DNA of 64,000 nt from positions 2,170,001 to 2,234,000 of the forward strand of contig NZ_OY764544.1 in NCBI RefSeq assembly GCF_963668475.1. Direction: 5' to 3'. Position numbers and translations under genes: made by a program. Shown here piece after piece: positions 34,409-43,621 of the stretch. This stretch comes from an uncultured Methanospirillum sp. GTDB taxonomy: Archaea > Halobacteriota > Methanomicrobia > Methanomicrobiales > Methanospirillaceae. Position 1 is the first letter of the stretch. Every line of letters starts with the position of its first letter. Under the pieces are notes generated by a model that worked only from the letters and a program-made list of their open reading frames with translations, was not told where the DNA came from and did no database searches.

Positions 34409-34960
34409 TCACCGATTAATATTCAGAAGAACTACCCGCTCAAGAACTAAATCACATATCCTTTTAATTCCAGTCACATGAATCTCGGCATCAGTGATCC
34501 AAAACAGTTTTTGTAGACGTTGGATTTTTTTCTGCGGTAAACCCTCCCAATCTTCCTCATCTACAAACTCCATAAAATCGCGTAGACCCTTTTCTCCTCT
34601 TTCAACAGGAGGAAGTATACATAGGTAACACTCATTTTCACCTGCTTGGCTCCCGAATGTTCCAATCAATCCAGTCTGTCTTGTCCCAGCTGCATAGAGC
34701 AGAGCTTCAACCTCAATGCTCCGGGATATCGGTGAATCTGAGTTGAAAGATCGAAAGGCAAACCTGATTGCAGCCTCAACATGTCTCTTTCCGACAACAG
34801 AATTCCGGTTAAAGCAGATGAAAGTGCACTGATTTTCTTTCCCCAGGTTACGAAGTTTCTTCAAAAATTCCTGATTATCTCCAACATGAAATCTTACCTG
34901 GTGGAGTTCAACCTGTATATTTTCATCTCCTGATGCTTTGAACACCTGTCTTTCCCTCAC
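34409..34960 (-). CDS. cgi121: KEOPS complex subunit Cgi121
   Basis: Subunit of the KEOPS complex that makes N6-threonylcarbamoyl adenosine in tRNAs; Cgi121 binds the tRNA acceptor end. The key family block is SRSIEVEALLYAAGTRQTGL near residue 78, with GEKGLRDFMEFVDEE further on. At 183 residues it is slightly longer than most. The start overlaps the hel308 stop by 4 bp; this pairing with a helicase is common in euryarchaea. Confidence 0.82.
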   Translation of the reverse strand: MRERQVFKASGDENIQVELHQVRFHVGDNQEFLKKLRNLGKENQCTFICFNRNSVVGKRHVEAAIRFAFRSFNSDSPISRSIEVEALLYAAGTRQTGLIGTFGSQAGENECYLCILPPVERGEKGLRDFMEFVDEEDWEGLPQKKIQRLQKLFWITDAEIHVTGIKRICDLVLERVVLLNINR

Positions 34961-37398
34961 AAAAAATCACTGAATGATTGTTGTCCACTTTTTTTTGCTT
35001 TTTCACGATCTTCGGTTCCATCCTGAAGATCATAAAAACTTGTGTCCTGTGTTTCATCTCCCTTAGCCGAAGACCGCCTTAACAGGAATTGAAGAACTGT
35101 CTCTGCCCGCCTGGAACCGATGATTGTAGCAAGAGCCTCATGATCTGTTGTGAGAATGTCATTCACAGAGTTTATTCCATGTTCTTTCATCTTTGCTGCT
35201 AATTTGACTCCAATATTTGGAAGATCTGTCAGTTCTTCAGGCTCATACGGGTCTTGTGAGACTATTTGTTCATCATACCCGTTGTACTCTCTCTGCTCTG
35301 GTACAGGAGCTCCAACATCGGTAAGGATCTGTTTTGCAAGATGCTGTCCGAGCATACGGGTAAGCACTGGCAGACCTGCCTGCCTTAGTCTGTCTTTCGT
35401 TGTGTACCCGGCGTTGTAGAGTCTCCGGGCACGTACCCGTCCAATGTTGCGAAGCTGAACAAGAGGGAGCAGTTCCTCCTTCACCCCGTACTGAACCCTG
35501 GTTCCAATCTGGTTGATCTCTTTTCTGCGTGCCGGGATCTCCATCCCGACCAGCCTGTCTGTAGCATGGAGCAGCCATTTGGCAGAATCGACCACGTTGT
35601 AGATGTCACCAGCCCCGATACCATACCGCTCCTCTATCTTCTCTTCTGAAATTTCATCTGCCCAGTCTGTCAGCACGAGTGCTGTTTTCAGGGCAGCAAG
35701 CCAGATCTCTTCTTCCTCTGACTCGTAAGGAAGCGGAACCATGAGGTCTTCCCCGTTTTTATACAGGAATGACTTCAGCAATGCAGTATCGGCTGACTTT
35801 AGGTACAGCCTTGGCATGTCAGGACTTGTGCAGATCAGATGGAGGATCCCGATATCTGTCACTTGCTCAGCCTTCTGGAGTGAGTCAAGGATACTCCTTG
35901 CCCCACGGGGATCGAGGTACAACACTGAAACAAGACTTCCGAGCTTTGTTGCAGAGAGCTGCCCCTCTTCGTCTGTGATCATCCCTGCAGTGACCAGAAA
36001 TCGTGTTGCCTCAGTGACGATCCGTCCCATGGAACGTGAATGCGGATGCTGACTGGCATAGAACGTCCGTTCCATAAAGTCGGTCAGAGCCTGAGTATCC
36101 CTTGCAAACCCGGTTGCAATCAGGGAGAGGGTATGGGCACAGAGTGCATCTTCATCAGCACACTGGGAGTCGATCTCCTCGGCTCCGGCATCGATGAAGA
36201 ACTCTATCAACTTCTCAACCGTTGGCTTGTCCTTTGCGATCATCACCGCTTCGCCATAGGGATCAAGGTGTGGGCGACCGGCACGTCCCGCCATCTGGTG
36301 GTACTCCATCACCGGGATTGGGACCATGCCAAGACCTGACGTGAACCGCATATAATCCCTGATCACAACCCTGCGGGCAGGCAGGTTCAGACCGGCTGCG
36401 AGGGTCGGGGTTGCAGATATGACCTCCAGGTACCCTTTTCTGAATCCCTCCTCGATGATGAGCCTTTCTTCACGTTTGAGCCCGGCATGGTGGAAGGCAG
36501 CTCCCCGTTCCACACACTCTGCCAGGAGGTTAGGCTGGTCGGCATCTCTGACCTGCCTGATCCGGTCGGCGAGCTCTTTGGAGTCAGGAGTTCCTGCCTT
36601 TATCGCAGACGCAGCACGTTTTGCAAATGCTTCTGCATTTCGTCGTGAAGAGACAAAGACGAGGCACTGGCCGCCCTCTTGGATTGTGTCAAGACAGAGG
36701 TTCAGATCATCGTGCTTGGTCACTACTCTTACTGTACGTTGCTCTGTTTTTCCACCGAACTGGATTGTTCCATTGAAATACACACCCTGTCTGAGGTCAA
36801 CCGGCCTCCAGGAACTTGATATCAGGGTTGCATCAAGCCAGGATGCCAGCACCTTCGGGTTTCCAATGGTTGCCGATAGGCCGATAACCTGCATATGCGG
36901 ATTTGCGTACCGCATCTTGGTGATCACCATCTCCAGGGTTGCACCCCGGTGCTCAGAGCCTATCAGGTGAATCTCGTCAAGGACCATGAGCGTAACCTCA
37001 GCAAGCCACCTGGTCCGGTTGCGCAGAAGAGAGTCCACCTTCTCACTCGTTGCCACGATGATATCATTCGAACCGAGCTGGTTATCGGTGCGGTCAAAAT
37101 CGCCGGTTGCAACCCCTACCTTTGATCCGTGAGCCCTGAACTCCTCGAACTTTTCTGAAGCAAGTGCCCTGAGCGGCACGATGTAGAGGCATTTTCCACC
37201 CTTTGCGATCTGAGACGCCATAGCCATCTCAGCAAGCAGGGTCTTCCCGCTGGCAGTCGGAATCGAGATCAGGAGGTTTTTACCATCAAGCAGTCCCGAG
37301 TCGACACAGGCTGCCTGGGGAGGATATAGTTCCTTAATTCCTTTTCTGGAGCAGCTCTCGATCAGAGTCAAAGGGAGGGGAAGAGCCGCTATCTCCAT
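34957..37398 (-). CDS. hel308: ATP-dependent DNA helicase Hel308
   Basis: Superfamily 2 3'-5' helicase that remodels stalled replication forks. Motif I ISIPTASGKTLLAEMAM, motif II VLDEIHLIG, motif III GLSATIGNP, motif VI MAGRAGRPHLDPYG. A winged helix, ratchet domain and C-terminal helix-hairpin-helix part follow (LRNIGRVRARRLYNAGY, LTDLPNIGVKLAAKMKEHG), then a short charged tail ending in QQSFSDFL, a PIP-box-like motif for PCNA. The 813-residue length is slightly above the usual. It is cotranscribed with cgi121. Confidence 0.95.
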   Translation of the reverse strand: MEIAALPLPLTLIESCSRKGIKELYPPQAACVDSGLLDGKNLLISIPTASGKTLLAEMAMASQIAKGGKCLYIVPLRALASEKFEEFRAHGSKVGVATGDFDRTDNQLGSNDIIVATSEKVDSLLRNRTRWLAEVTLMVLDEIHLIGSEHRGATLEMVITKMRYANPHMQVIGLSATIGNPKVLASWLDATLISSSWRPVDLRQGVYFNGTIQFGGKTEQRTVRVVTKHDDLNLCLDTIQEGGQCLVFVSSRRNAEAFAKRAASAIKAGTPDSKELADRIRQVRDADQPNLLAECVERGAAFHHAGLKREERLIIEEGFRKGYLEVISATPTLAAGLNLPARRVVIRDYMRFTSGLGMVPIPVMEYHQMAGRAGRPHLDPYGEAVMIAKDKPTVEKLIEFFIDAGAEEIDSQCADEDALCAHTLSLIATGFARDTQALTDFMERTFYASQHPHSRSMGRIVTEATRFLVTAGMITDEEGQLSATKLGSLVSVLYLDPRGARSILDSLQKAEQVTDIGILHLICTSPDMPRLYLKSADTALLKSFLYKNGEDLMVPLPYESEEEEIWLAALKTALVLTDWADEISEEKIEERYGIGAGDIYNVVDSAKWLLHATDRLVGMEIPARRKEINQIGTRVQYGVKEELLPLVQLRNIGRVRARRLYNAGYTTKDRLRQAGLPVLTRMLGQHLAKQILTDVGAPVPEQREYNGYDEQIVSQDPYEPEELTDLPNIGVKLAAKMKEHGINSVNDILTTDHEALATIIGSRRAETVLQFLLRRSSAKGDETQDTSFYDLQDGTEDREKAKKSGQQSFSDFL

Positions 37399-37441
37399 GG
37401 TTCAGATAGTCTCCCGCAGGGTGTGCTGTTGGATGAAATAG

Positions 37442-37473
37442 AAACCCCAACGGTGGCCTGTTGGGGGCCCCAG
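37442..37473 (-). repeat. Dispersed 32-bp repeat, copy 2
   Basis: Plus strand reads aaaccccaacggtggcctgt then tgggggccccag; the reverse complement matches 13497-13528 with two differences. It contains ccccaac-ggtggcct-gttgggg, a 7-bp stem. It sits in the gap between the Pno1-like gene and hel308. Confidence 0.6.
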
Positions 37474-37570
37474 GTAGGACCGGCGAAAAGGACTTTTTCA
37501 TACAAAAAAGGGTGCATCATATGATTTCTGCAGGTCCGGAGATCTTCGGGGAGGATTCCGGGCATCAGGA

Positions 37571-38110
37571 TCAATAGTAGTAATTCAGCATGTCCTGTTT
37601 CAGTTCACGCTTCTTCCGGTCGAGGAACGCGTACACGCTCTCATGAGAGACACCGTTGATCAGCATCTCGATAGCTTCCCGTGCAACCTTGACCTGCTCG
37701 ATCATCCCGATGATGGCCACGGTCTTTCCGTACACTGATATCTCGGTACTGGTCAGGTCCTCGATCTGTGATCTGGATTTTCCATCCCGCCCGATGATCC
37801 TGCCCCTGATACGCTCAAGTTTAGCAGGAGTGTCGGCGATATCAGAGAGCTCTATCAGTTCAAGGTAGAGATCCTCATCCTCGAAGAGGGTAAAGGCACG
37901 CTCGGGTGAGAAACCTCTTGCTATTGCCTTAACAACCTCAACAGCCCTGAGAAATCCGTCAGCCTCCTCTCCTTCAATAGAGACAAGACCTTCCTCGCTG
38001 TCAACAAGAATGGTTGTTTTGGTCTTCTCCTCGATCTCCCGCTTGGTTATCCCTTTCTTTCCGATAAGGACCCCGATCCGTTCTTTGGTAATTCGTGTCT
38101 CCTGCTGCAT
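37571..38110 (-). CDS. KH-domain rRNA processing protein, Pno1/Dim2 homologue
   Basis: Archaeal Dim2p/Pno1, an RNA-binding protein for the 3' end of 16S rRNA during small-subunit assembly. Two KH domains: GVLIGKKGITKREIEEKTKT near residue 12 and GRIIGRDGKSRSQIEDLTST near 105, each with the GXXG loop. The frame is open from GTG 38122, but ATG 38110 with GTGAGG upstream is better. The neighbour Rio1 kinase acts in the same process, a gene pairing conserved in archaea. Confidence 0.9.
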   Translation of the reverse strand: MQQETRITKERIGVLIGKKGITKREIEEKTKTTILVDSEEGLVSIEGEEADGFLRAVEVVKAIARGFSPERAFTLFEDEDLYLELIELSDIADTPAKLERIRGRIIGRDGKSRSQIEDLTSTEISVYGKTVAIIGMIEQVKVAREAIEMLINGVSHESVYAFLDRKKRELKQDMLNYYY

Positions 38111-38111
38111 A

Positions 38112-38864
38112 TTATGCCTCACTCAGTTCAGTTCCTGCATTCTCGGGCAGATGTGGTATACCGGTGATCTGCCGCATTAAATCAATCAGTACTATCGTAT
38201 CGCAGAGGGGGGAGAAAAACCGGTTGAGCTGCTCCAGATCCCTTCTCAGAAATATGATGGAATGGGGATGATCGGGTGTGACTGCCTGCCCCATGTCGAT
38301 CAGCCACGCCTTTCCACCACCATAGAGAATATTATACTCAGAGAGATCCCCGTGCACCAGTTTTGCTGTCTGCCAGAGAACCCTGAGTGATTCGATCAGG
38401 CTGGCATACACCCCTGCCGGGTCTACAAGTTTTGCAACCCTGAGTTGGGGGTAAGGAATCTCGTCCTCTCCGAGAAACTCCATGACCAGAATGTTCCGAT
38501 CAAATACAAGGGGTTTCGGAACCGAGAGCCCGGCTTCAAGAGCCCGCTTCAGATTAGAGAACTCTTTTCGTGTCCAGGCAAAAACGATATCCCTTCTCGT
38601 TTTGCCGATATTCAGGAATCGCCGGTCTCCGGCGATGTAGGTCTGCATCTTCTGGAAGTTGGCTGTCCGGGTCATGTAGATCTTTATAGCCACCCGCTCT
38701 TCCTTCCTGTCGGCAAGGAAGACGTTCGCTTCCTTTCCGGTTGAGATAGAACCTCCTATTGCCGAGATCCAGCCTTTATTCACCATCTTGTACAGAGCAA
38801 GAAGTGTTATCTCGTCAAAGACATCCTCCCTGACCTTGAGCTGATCAAGATCCTTGATCCTCAT
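38112..38864 (-). CDS. rio1: RIO1-type serine kinase
   Basis: Atypical protein kinase/ATPase of small ribosomal subunit maturation. ATP-binding loop SISTGKEANVFLADRKEERV with the invariant Lys in VAIKIYM; catalytic loop VHGDLSEYNILYG; metal site LIDMGQAV. The first ATG is 38864 (MRIKDLDQLKV). The same frame continues upstream as a plausible RIO1 N-terminus (ERDRHDLHKYDRRVDATR), and AGGAGGGG (38928-38935) lies before it, but no ATG, GTG or TTG is present there. The true start may be ATC 38921 or ATA 38927. It overlaps the Pno1 frame and follows tyrS. Confidence 0.92.
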   Translation of the reverse strand: MRIKDLDQLKVREDVFDEITLLALYKMVNKGWISAIGGSISTGKEANVFLADRKEERVAIKIYMTRTANFQKMQTYIAGDRRFLNIGKTRRDIVFAWTRKEFSNLKRALEAGLSVPKPLVFDRNILVMEFLGEDEIPYPQLRVAKLVDPAGVYASLIESLRVLWQTAKLVHGDLSEYNILYGGGKAWLIDMGQAVTPDHPHSIIFLRRDLEQLNRFFSPLCDTIVLIDLMRQITGIPHLPENAGTELSEA

Positions 38865-38941
38865 CCGGGTTGCATCAACACGTCTGTCATACTTATGGAG
38901 ATCATGGCGGTCGCGTTCGATGCTTATCCCCTCCTGAATGG

Positions 38942-39886
38942 TTACCCTTCCAGATATTTTCGTACCGGTGAGAGGATCTGAATCAGTGCCTCTGTGGTCG
39001 CACCCTTCAGATCTGCCGGATGTATCTCACCAGCGGCATACGCCTGCTCGGTCTCTTCGTACGAGGTGAAAGTCCGGTCTCCTCCGAACTTTTCAGGTCT
39101 CACGATGGTGAGGGAACCTGTCCTTGGGAATATGTGATGTCTGAGCACCTGAAGAACCGGGTTTTCTTCGATCTCTGGCGGACAGAACGCCTTCTTCATC
39201 TTCTTCCTGATGTCATCCTCCGTATCTGCGACAGAGATGTAATTCCCCTGAGATGAGGACATCTTCTTTCCGTCAAGCCCGTTCAGGATAGGAACATGGA
39301 GACAGACCGGTGATGGGTAACCTTTGCCTGGAAGATACTCTCGTGCTAACATGTGGATCTTCCTCTGATCTATCCCGCCGACAGCCGCATCAACACCAAG
39401 GATGGCGATGTCTGCCATCTGCATGATCGGGTATACCATCTGGGAGACGGTCGGGTTGTCCATCTGCCTGCCGACCTCGTCCATACTCCGGGTTGCCCGG
39501 TTCAGGGTTATCTGCTGGGCGAGCTCGTGGACAAGGAGTTGATATTCACGACTCAGCTGGATGTCTGATCCAAGCACGTAGGTGACATTGGTGAGCCCGA
39601 GTCCCTCAAAACATTTTCTGTTGTAAGCCGCGAGTCTGGCAACATCTTCCATAGTGCCCTTCCGGTTGAGGAAGGCATGAAGATCTGCGAGAAGGACGAT
39701 CACCTCAAAGCCGGCATCCCTGAGATCGATCAGCTTGTTGATCGTAACGAGATGGCCGAGGTGGATCTCACCGCTCGGTTCGTAACCGGCATAGACCTTT
39801 CTGCCTGGCTTTGCAAGCAGGCCACGTAGTTCTTCCTCCGTGACGACCTCGACCGTGTTTCGCACCGCGAGAGAGTAGGGATCCAT
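38942..39886 (-). CDS. tyrS: Tyrosyl-tRNA synthetase
   Basis: Class I synthetase charging tRNA-Tyr, archaeal/eukaryal type, 314 residues. HIGH-like motif SGEIHLGHLVT; KMSKS-like motif GKKMSSSQGN; Tyr-binding residues in YAGYEPSG and QQITLNRATRSMDEVGRQMD (two parts). No C-terminal S4 domain, as expected for archaea. The TAA stop at 38942 is followed directly by the RIO1 ribosome site, so the two genes form one transcript. Confidence 0.95.
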   Translation of the reverse strand: MDPYSLAVRNTVEVVTEEELRGLLAKPGRKVYAGYEPSGEIHLGHLVTINKLIDLRDAGFEVIVLLADLHAFLNRKGTMEDVARLAAYNRKCFEGLGLTNVTYVLGSDIQLSREYQLLVHELAQQITLNRATRSMDEVGRQMDNPTVSQMVYPIMQMADIAILGVDAAVGGIDQRKIHMLAREYLPGKGYPSPVCLHVPILNGLDGKKMSSSQGNYISVADTEDDIRKKMKKAFCPPEIEENPVLQVLRHHIFPRTGSLTIVRPEKFGGDRTFTSYEETEQAYAAGEIHPADLKGATTEALIQILSPVRKYLEG

Positions 39887-39931
39887 TCACACAAATTAGC
39901 ACTGAAAAGAGTTAATGATTGGGTGGCCCGG

Positions 39932-40951
39932 TCAGATAGCGACAAATCCAAGGGATTCGTTGGTCATCTGTATCGAGACCTCGGGATCCTTGACATCCCC
40001 GGCCATGGCCCTGATTGCATCCACGTTCTCGATGACAACGTCAGCTTCCTGGTGAATCGCCTGGAAGAAGTAGAGGTCTTTACCAATGACTGCAACAGAC
40101 GCCTCAAAGACACCGTTCTCCCAGAGGTCTGAACGTGGCCTTCCGAGATCCATGACGTACTCCTTGAGCTCTGCAGTGCTCTTGATCCCGGTTGTACTCT
40201 GAACAAGCCCGATCCGTGAATGTGCCTTCATAATGGCGAGCACTTCGTCCCTGGTGGTCTCCTTTTTAAGTTCCATCTGGATTGCATGCATGTGCATCTG
40301 GGTAGTCGGCACAATCATAGCCATGGTCACGATGTCGATGTGAGGCAGCACGGTGTTGACATCAGGTCCGTGGTGACTTGGGATGGTTGGTGGATCGAGC
40401 ACCACTGCATCAATTGGTCCTTTCTTGACAACATGGGGATCAGCCCCCCGTCGGACCATAACAGCCTTGACCTTGGCAACCCCGATCTTGTCGTCCAGAG
40501 CCTTGATAATCCGGCACAGTCCGGTAGTGTTGCAGGATACGACCCTGACAAACTGCCTCCCGATAGCATCCCTGTAGTTTGCATGGGCATTGAAAGAGAA
40601 GCCGGCGAGGTCATGTTCCTCTCCTCCCTGCCAGATCGCCTTTTTGTTATATTTTTCGTAGAGGGCCTTGTTTGACTCCCCGACTCCTCCTGGAGTCCCG
40701 TCAACAATTACATCGGCCTTCTGCACCATCTCTTCTATTGATCCGGCTACCGGAATGCCTGCCTTCTCGAAGGCTCCTTTTTTGCTGATGTCAGCGATGT
40801 AAACAGAATATCCCTTTTTAACTGCTACAAGGGCTTCTGCTGTCGGTCTTGTCTTGGAGATACCGATGATCTCCATGTCCTTCTGCGCTGCTGCTGCATC
40901 AGCGACTCGCTTGCCGATGGTTCCATACCCGTTGATTGCAACCTTGATCAT
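39932..40951 (-). CDS. gap: Glyceraldehyde-3-phosphate dehydrogenase (archaeal type II)
   Basis: Phosphorylating GAPDH of gluconeogenesis. NAD(P) fold KVAINGYGTIGKRVADAAA at the start; catalytic Cys in VVSCNTTGLCRI; VDGTPGGVGE and RRGADPHVVKKGPIDAVV (split) are archaeal features. The frame is open to 41062, but that extension overlaps the neighbour and ATG 40951 (MIKVAINGYG) is the family start; length 339 residues. Isolated from tyrS by 45 bp. Confidence 0.95.
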   Translation of the reverse strand: MIKVAINGYGTIGKRVADAAAAQKDMEIIGISKTRPTAEALVAVKKGYSVYIADISKKGAFEKAGIPVAGSIEEMVQKADVIVDGTPGGVGESNKALYEKYNKKAIWQGGEEHDLAGFSFNAHANYRDAIGRQFVRVVSCNTTGLCRIIKALDDKIGVAKVKAVMVRRGADPHVVKKGPIDAVVLDPPTIPSHHGPDVNTVLPHIDIVTMAMIVPTTQMHMHAIQMELKKETTRDEVLAIMKAHSRIGLVQSTTGIKSTAELKEYVMDLGRPRSDLWENGVFEASVAVIGKDLYFFQAIHQEADVVIENVDAIRAMAGDVKDPEVSIQMTNESLGFVAI

Positions 40952-41018
40952 TACAGTTCTCCTCACGGGGCAATCCGGTGCAGATCCTCCCGTGTGAGGT
41001 ATTCTGATCGCACAAATA

Positions 41019-41486
41019 TTATACATTCCCAAAGTCTTTCCTGCAATCCGGGAATGTCTCATTCAGACACCTGACTTCTGGGTGAAGCCCCACTGACTCA
41101 AAAGCGGTCAGTATTACATTGCCTGGGTCATCAGGAGAGAAGAAAAGATGCCCGTTACAACTGCAGTCCGAGGATCCGAAGCCCGTGATAGAGGGGAGGG
41201 CAAGGGCCTGCGCAAGCGGGCATTCTAGCCTCTCACGTGTCGAGGCGCAGAACACCCGCATCAGTCTGAACCCCGGGCACATGAGCAGGTAGTCGATATG
41301 CCACCTTGGTCTTCTCCCCCCGCCAGCGGCTACTCGCACATGCCTGGATACCCGGGCCAGCCCACCGGGCCCCAGAGCTGATCCCACGTACCCGTAATAC
41401 CCGGACGTGAATGTGATGGTCCCAAGTGATCCGACTCTGACCATTCCTTCTCCGTGGAGGAGGAGGATATAGATCCCGGGCTCCAT
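41019..41486 (-). CDS. GIY-YIG-like DUF123 protein
   Basis: A 155-residue protein. The GIY-YIG-like pair is visible as GIYILLLHG and GYYGYVGSALGPGGLARVSR; HWHIDYL-type sequence (RPRWHIDYLLM), an ECPLA Cys, and FGSSDCSCNGHLFF complete the DUF123 pattern. The role is unknown; members are sometimes fused to endonuclease III, which hints at DNA repair. It lies 3 bp after the metallo-hydrolase gene on the same strand. Confidence 0.82.
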   Translation of the reverse strand: MEPGIYILLLHGEGMVRVGSLGTITFTSGYYGYVGSALGPGGLARVSRHVRVAAGGGRRPRWHIDYLLMCPGFRLMRVFCASTRERLECPLAQALALPSITGFGSSDCSCNGHLFFSPDDPGNVILTAFESVGLHPEVRCLNETFPDCRKDFGNV

Positions 41487-41489
41487 CGA

Positions 41490-42095
41490 TCAGGCGTATC
41501 CTGATCTCATGAGTGCCTGGGCTGCCTTGATATGGCGCTCGCCATGCTCGAGAGCAGGAAGACCGTGGCCCGGGTACAAACCGTTGACTTCAAGCCCGGC
41601 GACCTTGTCGAGCGATCCTCCCAGTGCATCACGGCTTCCTCCGGGGAAGTCGTACCTCCCGAATGCCCCGTCAGAGAATACCGTGTCCCCGGAGATGAGG
41701 TCCCTGCTCTCCTTGTTGTAGAGGCAGATGCTCCCTGGTGTATGGCCCGGTGTATGGATGACTTCAAGTCCCTCAAGGATACCTCCGTCCTCCAGGATGA
41801 TATCCGGAATAATCCCGGGAGAATGCGAGCCGAAGTTCATCGCAAGGCTCAGGTTATCTTCCCTGAGTCCTCCTGCATCGGCCTTATGGATGCAGACTTT
41901 TGCTCCGGTCATTTTTACCAGGGGACCAAGGTATGCGATATGATCAAAGTGGCAATGAGTGAGCACGATATATCTGATTGATTCCCGGTGGGCCTCTACT
42001 GCCATCGGGGTTACCCCGGCATCCACGAGAACGGTTCCCTGTGCGAGATAGGCATTGGCATACATCCCTCTGCCCGGGATGAGCTTGATGGTCAT
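41490..42095 (-). CDS. Metallo-beta-lactamase-fold hydrolase
   Basis: A 201-residue glyoxalase II-like hydrolase. Metal ligands: VLTHCHFDHIAYL (HxHxD with a Cys between), HTPGHTPGSICLY, SGDTVFSDGAFGRYD and GLYPGHG. No extra domains. The substrate is unknown; thioester or lactone hydrolysis is common in this group. It is transcribed away from thiC and precedes the DUF123 gene. Confidence 0.87.
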   Translation of the reverse strand: MTIKLIPGRGMYANAYLAQGTVLVDAGVTPMAVEAHRESIRYIVLTHCHFDHIAYLGPLVKMTGAKVCIHKADAGGLREDNLSLAMNFGSHSPGIIPDIILEDGGILEGLEVIHTPGHTPGSICLYNKESRDLISGDTVFSDGAFGRYDFPGGSRDALGGSLDKVAGLEVNGLYPGHGLPALEHGERHIKAAQALMRSGYA

Positions 42096-42132
42096 GTGAC
42101 TTATGATATTCCCTCAAGGCAAAAAGTATGAT

Positions 42133-43383
42133 ATGGTGACTCCCCGGGAGTACAGGGTTGATCCTGATCTGCTGAAACAGGCCGCGAAAATCGAACAGAT
42201 GGAACCTGATCGGCTGGAGCGGCAGATCCGCTCCGGAAGGGTGGTGATACCGGCAAACCCGGGACGGAGGCATCCTGTCTGCGCAATTGGTGAGGGATGC
42301 AGAGTCAAGGTCAATGTCAACGTAGGAACCTCACAGGATCTCTGCGATGTTGCCATGGAGCAGGAGAAGGCAGCTGCTGCGATCTCTGCCGGTGCCGACT
42401 GCCTGATGGATCTCTCCACCGGTGGTGACCTTCCGAAAATACGCAGCATGATCCTCTCTTTCCCGGTTCCGATTGGGACGGTCCCGATCTACGAGGCTGT
42501 CAGGCGGGCGGGAAACGTGGCAGACCTTGATGCTGACCTGCTCTTTAAGGTCATCCGTGAGCATTGTGAGCAGGGTGTGGATTTTCTCACCCTCCATTGC
42601 GGGGTGAATCGGGAGGTTGTGCAGAGCCTCCGTCAGGATCCCAGGACTATGGGCGTCGTCTCCAGGGGAGGTTCGTTTCATACCGCGATGATGATCTCCC
42701 GGGATGAGGAGAATCCTCTGTGGGAAGAGTATGAGTACCTCCTTGAGATCCTTGCTGAGTATGATGTGGTTGTCAGCCTCGGAGACGGGATGCGGCCCGG
42801 TTGCCATGAGGATGCAACACGAGAGGCCAAGACGGTCGAGTACCTGAACCTTGGAAGGCTTGCAAGACAGGCCCACGAGAGAGGGGTTCAGCGTATGATC
42901 GAAGGGCCTGGTCATATGCCGATCGATCAGATCGGATATAATGTCAGGATGATCAAGGAACTCACCGCTATGGCTCCCCTTTATCTGCTTGGCCCGCTGG
43001 TGACCGACATCGCAGCCGGGTATGACCACATCACCGGGGCCATCGGTGGGGCTATTGCATGCCAGAACGGAGCGAACTTCCTCTGCATGGTCTCGCCGAG
43101 TGAACATCTTGCACTTCCCAGGACAACCGATATCATAGAAGGAACAAGGGCCTCGGTTCTTGCAGCCCATGTGGGTGATCTTGCCCAGGGGAATTCTCCA
43201 GCCTATGACAGGGAGGTGCAGATGGGGTATGCACGTCGTGACCTTGACTGGGAACGGCAATTTTCCCTCTCTCTCTTTCCTGAACGTGCCAGGGAGATCC
43301 ATGATCGGGATGGAAACCGCGAGACCTGTTCAATGTGCGGGGATCTGTGTGCCGTGAAGATGGTCAGGGACATATTTGGGTGA
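42133..43383 (+). CDS. thiC: Phosphomethylpyrimidine synthase
   Basis: Radical SAM enzyme that turns aminoimidazole ribotide into the thiamine pyrimidine. Conserved blocks: NVNVGTSQDLCD, GADCLMDLSTGGDLP, VDFLTLHCGVN, SRGGSFHTAMM, SLGDGMRPGC, EGPGHMPIDQI. The C-terminal cluster motif is TCSMCGDLCAVK (CX2CX4C). At 416 residues it is the shorter form found in archaea and some bacteria. The frame opens at 42103; ATG 42133 (MVTPREYRVD) looks like the true start. Only 37 bp separate it from the divergent hydrolase, leaving no room for a TPP riboswitch. Confidence 0.94.
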   Translation: MVTPREYRVDPDLLKQAAKIEQMEPDRLERQIRSGRVVIPANPGRRHPVCAIGEGCRVKVNVNVGTSQDLCDVAMEQEKAAAAISAGADCLMDLSTGGDLPKIRSMILSFPVPIGTVPIYEAVRRAGNVADLDADLLFKVIREHCEQGVDFLTLHCGVNREVVQSLRQDPRTMGVVSRGGSFHTAMMISRDEENPLWEEYEYLLEILAEYDVVVSLGDGMRPGCHEDATREAKTVEYLNLGRLARQAHERGVQRMIEGPGHMPIDQIGYNVRMIKELTAMAPLYLLGPLVTDIAAGYDHITGAIGGAIACQNGANFLCMVSPSEHLALPRTTDIIEGTRASVLAAHVGDLAQGNSPAYDREVQMGYARRDLDWERQFSLSLFPERAREIHDRDGNRETCSMCGDLCAVKMVRDIFG

Positions 43384-43621
43384 AACCGACGCCACAACGG
43401 GAAGATTTCCAGGCTCCAGCAGGGTGAGAAAGGTTTTTTAACAGATGATTCCAATTATTTTCTGCAGACGTACGGTAGTCCGGTGATATAGTCGTTTTAA
43501 GTACTATCCACCACACGGTGGGTCGTTTCTGAAAAAGCTATGTTTGTCAGTCCGTGGGCATCATTTTGATCCCTGATCTGTGGCCGCTATCTGCGTATGT
43601 AAATTAGTTACGTGATTTGCT
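43384..43621. other. Long leader region upstream of first RRM gene
   Basis: No gene seen. It contains a T-rich stretch after thiC (ggttttttaac, 43432-43442), a small hairpin (ccacc-aca-cggtgg near 43510-43523) and TATA-like sequences. A long untranslated leader is plausible for a cold-responsive RNA-binding protein. Confidence 0.35.

Noticed and set aside
40952..41062. N-terminal extension of the GAPDH frame
   Set aside because: It would overlap the DUF123 gene and lies before the conserved NAD-binding start; ATG 40951 gives the normal protein.
42095..42133. TPP riboswitch for thiC
   Set aside because: Only 37 bp lie between the divergent hydrolase start and the thiC start; no thi-box-like sequence is seen.
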